Source of the DNA: an uncultured Acetatifactor sp.
Lineage (GTDB): Bacteria > Bacillota > Clostridia > Lachnospirales > Lachnospiraceae
Direction: 5' to 3'
DNA length: 40,807 bases
NCBI GenBank assembly: GCA_947629645.1
Contig: CANREV010000027.1
Span: 1 to 40,807, forward strand
How positions within the stretch are numbered: position 1 is the first letter of the stretch; each line of letters opens with the position of its first letter. The notes under the pieces are model-generated. The model did no database searches, was not told the origin of the DNA, and worked only from the letters and a program-made list of their open reading frames with translations. Shown one piece after another: positions 35,614-40,807 of this stretch. The translations under genes were made by a program, and so were the position numbers.

Positions 35614-36963
35614 ATGGCCAGACTATTTGGAACAGATGGTGTGCGAGGTATTGCTAACGAGGAACTGACGCCGACTTTAGCGATGCAGCTGGGGCAGGCG
35701 GGCGCCTATGTGCTGACAAAGGAGAAGGAACATAAACCGACCATTATGGTGGGATGCGATACCAGAATATCAGGCGATATGCTGGCAAACGCGTTAATGG
35801 CGGGCGCCTGTTCGGTGGGCGCAAACTGTATTTATGTAGGGGTGATCCCCACTCCGGCAGTAGCGTTTCTGGCGCAAAAATACAGGGCGGATGCGGGCGT
35901 TGTGATATCGGCGTCCCACAATCCGGTGGAGTTTAACGGCATCAAGTTTTTTGACGGGAACGGCTATAAGCTGCCGGATGAATTGGAGGATGAGATAGAG
36001 GCGTTGATCCGTGACGATATGGACGGCGTCAAATTTCCCATCGGTCCCGGTGTGGGGAAGATCAAGTACCGCACAGACGCCAGGGAGGAATATATCAATC
36101 ATTCTATCAGTTCCGTACCTGTGAACTTAAACGGCATGAAGATCGTTGTGGACTGTGCCGAGGGCGCTTCCTACTATACTTCCGTGGAGGCGCTGAAAGA
36201 GTTGGGAGCCAGCGTAGTCGCTATCCACAACAATCCCGATGGCACGAACATCAATTCCAATTGCGGGTCCACACATATGGAAGAATTGCAGGCCAGGGTG
36301 GTGTATGAGAAGGCAAAGGTAGGTCTGGCTTTTGACGGCGATGCGGACAGACTGCTGGCGGTGGACGAGAACGGCAAAATCGTGGACGGTGATCAGATTA
36401 TGGCGATTGTGGGCAGCCATATGAAGAGCCGGGGAAAGTTAAAGCGCGACACGATTGTGGCAACGGTCATGAGTAATTTAGGCTTTTCCCTGATGTGTCA
36501 GAAAAACGGGATCACCCTGGAGCGGACGAAAGTGGGAGACCGCTATGTGCTGGAACGCATGAAGGAGATTGGCGCAAGTCTTGGCGGAGAGCAGTCGGGC
36601 CACATTATCTTTTTGGATGAGAACACCACCGGGGACGGGCTTCTCAGCGCGCTGCATCTGCTGCAGGTGATGGTGGATACGGGAAGGAACCTTTCAGAAC
36701 TGGCGCAGATCATGGAGGTTTTGCCTCAGGCGCTGGTAAATGCCAAGGTTGCCAACCACAAAAAAGATAAATATATGGAATATCCTGAAATTGCGGAAGC
36801 CATCAAAGCGCTGGACGCCAAATTTGCGGGAGAGGGAAGAGTGCTGATCCGCCCTTCCGGTACAGAGCCGCTGGTGCGTGTGATGATCGAAGGAAAAGAT
36901 CAGCGGATCATTCAGGAGGAAGCCCTGAAACTGGCGAGCCTGATTCAGGATGTGATGTTTTGA
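35614..36963 (+). CDS. glmM: Phosphoglucosamine mutase
   Basis: The 449-residue enzyme converts glucosamine-6-phosphate to glucosamine-1-phosphate for UDP-GlcNAc and peptidoglycan synthesis. It starts ARLFGTDGVRGIANEELTPT. The active-site phosphoserine loop is VVISASHNPVEFNG, the metal-binding loop is AFDGDADRLLAVDE, and the phosphate-binding motif RPSGTEPLVRVMIEG is near the end. ATG 35614 has GGAGAAG at 35604-35610 and gives the usual N-terminus; ATG 35602 would add four residues. The order cdaA-cdaR-glmM is a well-known operon in which CdaA and GlmM interact. Confidence 0.96.
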   Translation: MARLFGTDGVRGIANEELTPTLAMQLGQAGAYVLTKEKEHKPTIMVGCDTRISGDMLANALMAGACSVGANCIYVGVIPTPAVAFLAQKYRADAGVVISASHNPVEFNGIKFFDGNGYKLPDELEDEIEALIRDDMDGVKFPIGPGVGKIKYRTDAREEYINHSISSVPVNLNGMKIVVDCAEGASYYTSVEALKELGASVVAIHNNPDGTNINSNCGSTHMEELQARVVYEKAKVGLAFDGDADRLLAVDENGKIVDGDQIMAIVGSHMKSRGKLKRDTIVATVMSNLGFSLMCQKNGITLERTKVGDRYVLERMKEIGASLGGEQSGHIIFLDENTTGDGLLSALHLLQVMVDTGRNLSELAQIMEVLPQALVNAKVANHKKDKYMEYPEIAEAIKALDAKFAGEGRVLIRPSGTEPLVRVMIEGKDQRIIQEEALKLASLIQDVMF

Positions 36964-37050
36964 CACGGATGATGCCCATGACGAAAGGCAGGCTGGTAAC
37001 AGTTTGACCGAAGGCTGTTATGTAAGCTAAATATTGTGTAAAAATATCTC

Positions 37051-37079
37051 TTGAGATTGGGACGCAATCATGCTATAGT
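37051..37079 (+). promoter_or_regulatory. Promoter of the HPr-like gene
   Basis: TTGAGA (37051-37056) and TATAGT (37074-37079) are separated by 17 bases, with the extended element TGC directly before the -10. The start site would be near 37086, and the ATG is at 37114. Confidence 0.8.
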
Positions 37080-37113
37080 AATAAAGGGAGCTACAAAAAT
37101 TGGAGGGAAGGCT

Positions 37114-37377
37114 ATGGTAAGTCAGAAGGTAGTAATTAAAAATCCTACCGGCTTGCATCTGAGACCAGCAGGTATCCTTTGTAAAGAAGCGATGCAGTTT
37201 AAGTCATTGATCACGTTTTCATTTAAGGATAATACGGCGAATGCGAAAAGTGTTTTGAGCGTGTTGGGAGCATGTGTTAAGTGCGGAGATGAGATTGAAT
37301 TCGTCTGCGAAGGCGAGGATGAAGAGGAAGCGCTTAAGACACTGGTTCAGGCGGTGGAAAGCGGTTTAGGCGAGTAA
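37114..37377 (+). CDS. HPr-family phosphocarrier protein
   Basis: The 87-residue protein has the HPr active site NPTGLHLRPAG with His15 and Arg17, and the regulatory site NAKSVLSVLG with Ser46. Both phosphorylation modes (PEP/EI on His15 and HprK on Ser46) are therefore possible. It could be the PTS carrier itself or a paralogue such as a signalling HPr; ptsI is not adjacent, so no ptsH symbol is given. The usual Ala16 is Leu here (GLHLRPA). ATG 37114 has SD GGAGGG. The frame is open upstream to 37051, but that region is promoter. Confidence 0.88.
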   Translation: MVSQKVVIKNPTGLHLRPAGILCKEAMQFKSLITFSFKDNTANAKSVLSVLGACVKCGDEIEFVCEGEDEEEALKTLVQAVESGLGE

Positions 37378-37394
37378 AGCAAAGAAAAGCGATC

Positions 37395-37418
37395 ACGGGA
37401 TGCCGAAAGGCATCCCGT
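37395..37418 (+). other. Perfect 10-bp hairpin with GAAA loop between HPr gene and leuA
   Basis: ACGGGATGCC (37395-37404) and GGCATCCCGT (37409-37418) pair fully around the GNRA-type tetraloop GAAA (37405-37408). There is no T-run after it, and the leuA SD (37429-37434) follows 10 nt later. It is thus not a standard terminator; it may protect or separate the two messages. Confidence 0.7.
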
Positions 37419-37440
37419 AGTTATGTGTGAGGAGAAGACA

Positions 37441-39117
37441 ATGTTAAATTATAAAAAATATCAGAAAAATCCATTGGTGGATTATCCTGAAAGACAATGG
37501 CCTGACAGGGAAATTACAAAGGCACCCATCTGGTGCAGTGTGGATTTGCGCGATGGAAATCAGGCTTTGATCGATCCCATGCAGGTAGATGAAAAGATTG
37601 AAATGTTCCAGTTTCTGATCGCCTTGGGTTTTAAGGAGATCGAGATTGGATTTCCCGCCGCCAGTCAGATAGAATTTGATTTTTTGCGTCAGCTTGTGGA
37701 GCGGAGGCTGATTCCTGATGATGTGGTGGTACAAGTGCTGACTCAGTGCCGGGAAGAATTGATAGACAGGACATTCGAGTCCATTGAAGGGTGCAGGCAG
37801 GCTATCGTGCACATCTATAATTCCACCTCCACCCTGCAGCGGGATGTGGTGTTCCACATGGACAGGGAGCATATTACGGAGATTGCCGTCAATGGTACAA
37901 AGATGGTGAAGGAACGGGCGGCGAAATTTCCGGGCAAGATCATTTTGGAATATTCTCCGGAAAGCTTCACGGGAACGGAGCTGGATTATGCGCTGGAGAT
38001 TTGCAACGCTGTTACCGATACATGGCAGCCCACGCCCGAAAATCCTATGATCATCAATCTGCCCTCCACGGTGGAAATGAATACCCCCAACGTCTACGCG
38101 GACCAGATTGAGTGGATGATCCGGCATCTGGACAGAAGGGACAGCATTATCGTCAGCGTGCATCCCCACAATGACCGCGGCACGGGTGTGGCAAGTGCGG
38201 AACTGGCTATGCTTGCCGGAGCAGATCGTGTGGAAGGCACACTCTTTGGCAACGGGGAGCGCACCGGTAATGTGGATATTCTGAATATTGCATACAACAT
38301 GTTTTCTCAAGGAATCGATCCTAAGCTGAATCTGGAGCGGGTGAACGATATTATTGAAATTTATGAGCGCTGTTGTAAGCTGCCGGTTCATCCAAGACAC
38401 CCCTATGCGGGCAAGCTGGTGTTCACCGCTTTTTCAGGCTCCCATCAGGATGCCATTAACAAGGGTATACAGGCGATGAAAGAACGTAACAGCCAGATAT
38501 GGCAAGTGCCTTATCTGCCTATTGATCCTGCGGATATCGGACGGGAGTACGAGCCCATTGTGCGCATTAATTCCCAGTCGGGAAAAGGCGGCGTGGCGTT
38601 CATTATGGATACTTACTTCGGCTTTAAGCTGCCGAAGGCAATGCATAAAGAGTTTGCCAACGTGATTCAGGAGATCTCGGAGAAACAGGGAGAGGTGTCT
38701 CCTGAGCAGATTATGGATGCTTTTAGGGAGACCTATCTTGATAAAAAGGAGCCCATCCATTTCCGTAAGCTGCAGATTCAGGATGTGGAAAGCGCTATAG
38801 AAACAGAATTTGACACAAAAGTTATCGTAGGCTATACGGATCATGGAGCGGAGAAGACTTTTGAGGCTGTAGGCAACGGCCCTATTGATGCGGTACAGAG
38901 GGGACTGAATCAGGAGCTTGGCATTTCCGTCAAAGTGCTGGATTATGAGGAGCACGCGCTGCAGAGCGGAGCCAACTCTCAGGCGGCTGCTTACATTCAT
39001 CTGCTGGACAGAGACACCGGACGGGTGACTTACGGCGTAGGCGTCAGCTCCAACATCACCAGAGCTTCCGTGAGAGCGATTTTTTCCGCGGTAAACAGGT
39101 TGGGACTGGGGAAATAA
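37441..39117 (+). CDS. leuA: 2-isopropylmalate synthase, long form
   Basis: The 558-residue enzyme catalyses the first step of leucine synthesis, acetyl-CoA + 2-ketoisovalerate to 2-isopropylmalate. It has the HMGL-like signature WCSVDLRDGNQALIDPM, the metal-binding HxH in SVHPHNDRGTG and NGERTGNVDI. A C-terminal LeuA dimer/regulatory domain spans about residues 440-555 (YTDHGAEKTFEAVGNGPIDA). It belongs to the longer LeuA subtype of about 560 residues rather than the ~510-residue form. ATG 37441 has GAGGAG at 37429-37434; a GTG/ATG a few codons upstream has no better site. No other leu genes are next to it, and no T-box was seen upstream. Confidence 0.95.
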   Translation: MLNYKKYQKNPLVDYPERQWPDREITKAPIWCSVDLRDGNQALIDPMQVDEKIEMFQFLIALGFKEIEIGFPAASQIEFDFLRQLVERRLIPDDVVVQVLTQCREELIDRTFESIEGCRQAIVHIYNSTSTLQRDVVFHMDREHITEIAVNGTKMVKERAAKFPGKIILEYSPESFTGTELDYALEICNAVTDTWQPTPENPMIINLPSTVEMNTPNVYADQIEWMIRHLDRRDSIIVSVHPHNDRGTGVASAELAMLAGADRVEGTLFGNGERTGNVDILNIAYNMFSQGIDPKLNLERVNDIIEIYERCCKLPVHPRHPYAGKLVFTAFSGSHQDAINKGIQAMKERNSQIWQVPYLPIDPADIGREYEPIVRINSQSGKGGVAFIMDTYFGFKLPKAMHKEFANVIQEISEKQGEVSPEQIMDAFRETYLDKKEPIHFRKLQIQDVESAIETEFDTKVIVGYTDHGAEKTFEAVGNGPIDAVQRGLNQELGISVKVLDYEEHALQSGANSQAAAYIHLLDRDTGRVTYGVGVSSNITRASVRAIFSAVNRLGLGK

Positions 39118-39168
39118 AAGAAAAGTATTGCCGGGATTGCGGGCAGTTACAAAAAAGAACATAAGCAG

Positions 39169-39210
39169 GGGCAGCCGTCCTCGGCACAGAGGAGCGGGCT
39201 GCCCTGTTTT
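39169..39210. terminator. Bidirectional terminator between leuA and the DUF3048 gene
   Basis: GGGCAGCC (39169-39176) pairs with GGCTGCCC (39197-39204), with an inner stem TCCTC/GAGGA (39178-39182 with 39189-39193). TGTTTT follows on the + strand, and a run of T (complement of the A-run at 39151-39156) lies downstream on the minus strand. It serves two converging genes. Confidence 0.75.
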
Positions 39211-39236
39211 GATGCTTTTGATGCGTTTGTTTTTCC

Positions 39237-40394
39237 TTAGCGGAAAGTAAAGGAATCTCCTTCTTCTACAACACAGATCATAGTCTTTCCGGTATTCATC
39301 AGAATTTCATTGCCATAATCATCGTAAAATCTGGTGGCGCCATAGTCGGAAGTCTTTTCCCAGTTTACATGAATGCCTTTCCCATTGGTAAAATACCATC
39401 CGTCTCTGGTGGTGTCGTGACACTGGAATACGAGATATCCTCCGGCCAGCTCCTCATATTTGACATACTGCACCAAAACGTTTTTAAATGCCAGCTGCTC
39501 GTTGTTGGCTCCATCGATGTGGGGGCCGTCCGTACTGCTGGAAAGGTGCTGAGAGCGATAATACAGTCCATCGTTTTCGTTGTATTCAAAATAACACCGC
39601 GTCAAAGGATAACAGCCGGACATATCGATATAGACGGCATTTTTGGCGTCAAGTCCGTATTGTGTCAGAGCATTGGGACTTGCTTTGGTGGTAAAGTTGT
39701 AATGGTAACTGTCTGTAAGCCCTCTGTCCGTAAAGGAATAGCCCTTCTGCTGGATGACTTTGGCAAGGCCGGAACCGGTAGCGTAGCCATTGTGAGGCAT
39801 GGACCGACCGGGATCCCGGTAAAAAGCGATGCTGTCGCTGCCCGCATTGCCATCAATGTGCTGGGTGGAAGGCTCCGCAATCAGGTCATTGATAAAATAA
39901 GGGCCGCCGTAGTGGACGATAAAGGCGTCCCACTCAAAAGCCCAGTATGCGAAATAGGTGCGCAGACTGCGGATGTTGCCGATCTTTTCCATGTCCTGCC
40001 AGTCCTCAAAAATAGCCATCATTCTGGACATGCGGCCTTCGACGTTTGCTTCGTAGATGACCGATGCCTGGGAAAGCCCGTATTGGGGAATGGCGGCGCT
40101 TTCGTTCGGTATCATAACGGCGATAGGTCTGGCGGCGGCAACTTCCGCGTCCACCCATTCATTGGTGAGACGGCTGCGCACCATGCCTTCGTGGGGCGGG
40201 CTGGAATCATCTTCCGTCACGATATTGGGAGGAAGCGATTCCGGAAGGACTGTGGCTGAAGGCTGGGATTCCTCGGCCGATGAAGAAGATTCAGATTCTT
40301 CCGATATAATAGGACTGTCCAAATCCTCCCCGCAGCCGCACAGTGCAAACATAACCGCGGCGGCCGCCAGCAAGACTCTTGTATTTTTCATCAT
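39237..40394 (-). CDS. DUF3048 (YerB-like) lipoprotein
   Basis: The 385-residue exported protein has a lipoprotein signal peptide (MMKNTRVLLAAAAVMFALCGC; the lipid-carrying Cys is one of the two in LCGC). A Ser/Glu-rich linker of about 40 residues follows, then a DUF3048 region (PIAVMIPNESAAIPQYGLSQ, then GNIRSLRTYFAYWAFEWDA) and the DUF3048 C-terminal part. Function is not established; B. subtilis YerB is the named relative. The SD AGGAGA fits ATG at 40394-40392 (spacing about 7). The frame's first ATG (40400) touches the SD and is unlikely. It is the only minus-strand gene I support here. Confidence 0.88.
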   Translation of the reverse strand: MMKNTRVLLAAAAVMFALCGCGEDLDSPIISEESESSSSAEESQPSATVLPESLPPNIVTEDDSSPPHEGMVRSRLTNEWVDAEVAAARPIAVMIPNESAAIPQYGLSQASVIYEANVEGRMSRMMAIFEDWQDMEKIGNIRSLRTYFAYWAFEWDAFIVHYGGPYFINDLIAEPSTQHIDGNAGSDSIAFYRDPGRSMPHNGYATGSGLAKVIQQKGYSFTDRGLTDSYHYNFTTKASPNALTQYGLDAKNAVYIDMSGCYPLTRCYFEYNENDGLYYRSQHLSSSTDGPHIDGANNEQLAFKNVLVQYVKYEELAGGYLVFQCHDTTRDGWYFTNGKGIHVNWEKTSDYGATRFYDDYGNEILMNTGKTMICVVEEGDSFTFR

Positions 40395-40436
40395 ATGCAT
40401 TCTCCTGATAATAACCTGTATAAATTTATGATATCA

Positions 40437-40592
40437 AAGGTCATTATATCATGAATGCTTTGCATTCATGATTAAGATGGCCATTCGGCCGTTTTCTGTC
40501 CAGAATAAGGTCATTATATCGTGAGTGCTTTGCATTCATGATTAAGATGGCCATTCGGATGTTCTCTGTCGAGAATAAGGTCATTATATCAT
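40437..40592. repeat. 70-bp tandem repeat, two full copies and a partial third
   Basis: Units start at 40437, 40507 and 40577 with exact 70-bp spacing; the third stops after about 16 bases. Each full unit holds an inverted repeat. In unit 1, CATGAATGC (40450-40458) and GCATTCATG (40462-40470) are perfect. In unit 2 two changes on one arm leave G-U pairs in + strand RNA. Each unit also holds ATATAATGACCTT on the minus strand. The rest of 40401-40760 shows no gene. Confidence 0.95.
40443..40451 (-). promoter_or_regulatory. Extended -10 promoter for the DUF3048 lipoprotein gene
   Basis: On the minus strand, TGA then TATAAT (complement of 40443-40448) forms an extended -10, about 50 nt before the start codon at 40394. 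No -35 is recognisable. The third repeat unit has the same element (40583-40591), while the second has CGA in place of TGA. Confidence 0.5.
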
Positions 40593-40760
40593 ATGCAGAA
40601 GGTTTCGTCATTAAATATGCCGTAAAATTAAGAAATTGAGGCGCGAGCCAAGCTGTTACAAATCAGGTGACAATTCAGCCATGCGCGGGGCATTTACAGG
40701 TTTTAGCTTGCGTATTGCGGGGTAGAATAGTATACTCCCGAGTTTGACAGTGTTTTAAAG

Positions 40761-40807
40761 AAAAAAGTCCTGAACCCCGCTCTGACAGCGGCCTCCAGGA
40801 CTTTTTT
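40761..40807. terminator. Strong bidirectional terminator at the right window edge
   Basis: AAAAAAGTCCTG (40761-40772) pairs with CAGGACTTTTTT (40796-40807), and an inner stem CCGCT/AGCGG (40777-40781 with 40787-40791) lies within. The symmetrical A- and T-runs allow use on both strands. No + strand gene precedes it in the window, so it probably ends a minus-strand gene located to the right. Confidence 0.8.

Noticed and set aside
37378..37440. T-box or leucine attenuator before leuA
   Set aside because: No T-box core or Leu-rich leader peptide is present; only the GAAA-loop hairpin is found.
39369..40259. 296-codon + strand open frame over the DUF3048 gene
   Set aside because: The minus-strand product has a lipoprotein signal and known family motifs; the + frame is its shadow.
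40437..40592. CRISPR array
   Set aside because: The 70-bp units are contiguous, without unique spacers, and no cas genes are nearby.
40601..40760. Small RNA between a possible TTGCGT-N17-TATACT promoter (40708-40736) and the edge terminator
   Set aside because: The transcript would be little more than the terminator hairpin itself, and the -35 is poor; not enough to claim an RNA gene.

Overview
The window reads as ordinary chromosome of a motile, low-to-mid GC Gram-positive of the Clostridia, most likely Lachnospiraceae. This is inferred from family-typical proteins and from gene neighbourhoods shared with Bacillus: yaaO/yaaR/holB, ftsEX, uvrBA, mbl-flhO-flhP, comF-yvyF and cdaA-cdaR-glmM. 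Nearly all genes are on the + strand with strong AGGAGG-type ribosome binding sites. I see no prophage, transposase, CRISPR array, toxin-antitoxin pair or defence island.

Layout. 1-71 is the 3' part of a tRNA-Phe. 357-3903 holds a polytopic GT-C-like membrane protein and an L,D-transpeptidase. 3976-10409 holds an HD hydrolase, a PLP decarboxylase, an internally deleted pyruvate kinase remnant, a guanylate kinase-like protein, YaaR, the DNA polymerase delta' subunit, and two exported proteins of unknown role, one with LysM. 10490-13253 holds a CPBP protease, an acyl-ACP thioesterase and a CvfB-like S1 protein with a repeat insertion. 13368-19315 holds YjfB, a PucR-type regulator, FtsE, FtsX, an M23 hydrolase and an S41 protease, i.e. 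division-linked peptidoglycan hydrolysis. 19459-24696 is uvrB and uvrA, behind a consensus promoter with a LexA-like box in its spacer. 24920-28049 is mbl plus flagellar rod genes. 28154-31779 is recD2, comF and yvyF. 31801-36963 holds two unrecognised membrane proteins and the c-di-AMP/cell-wall unit cdaA-cdaR-glmM. 37051-39117 holds an HPr-like phosphocarrier and a long-form leuA. 39237-40394 (minus strand) is a DUF3048 lipoprotein, with a 70-bp tandem repeat in its upstream region.

Common themes are cell-envelope growth and remodelling (L,D-transpeptidase, FtsEX with M23, Mbl, CdaA/CdaR/GlmM), motility, and DNA repair or replication.

I found no convincing undescribed multi-gene system. 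The observations most worth following are: the 80-codon pyruvate kinase remnant joining the two ends of the enzyme in frame; the operator-in-promoter arrangement at uvrB; short tandem duplications recurring at six places, four of them in frame inside genes; and the 70-bp promoter-like repeats before the lipoprotein gene.
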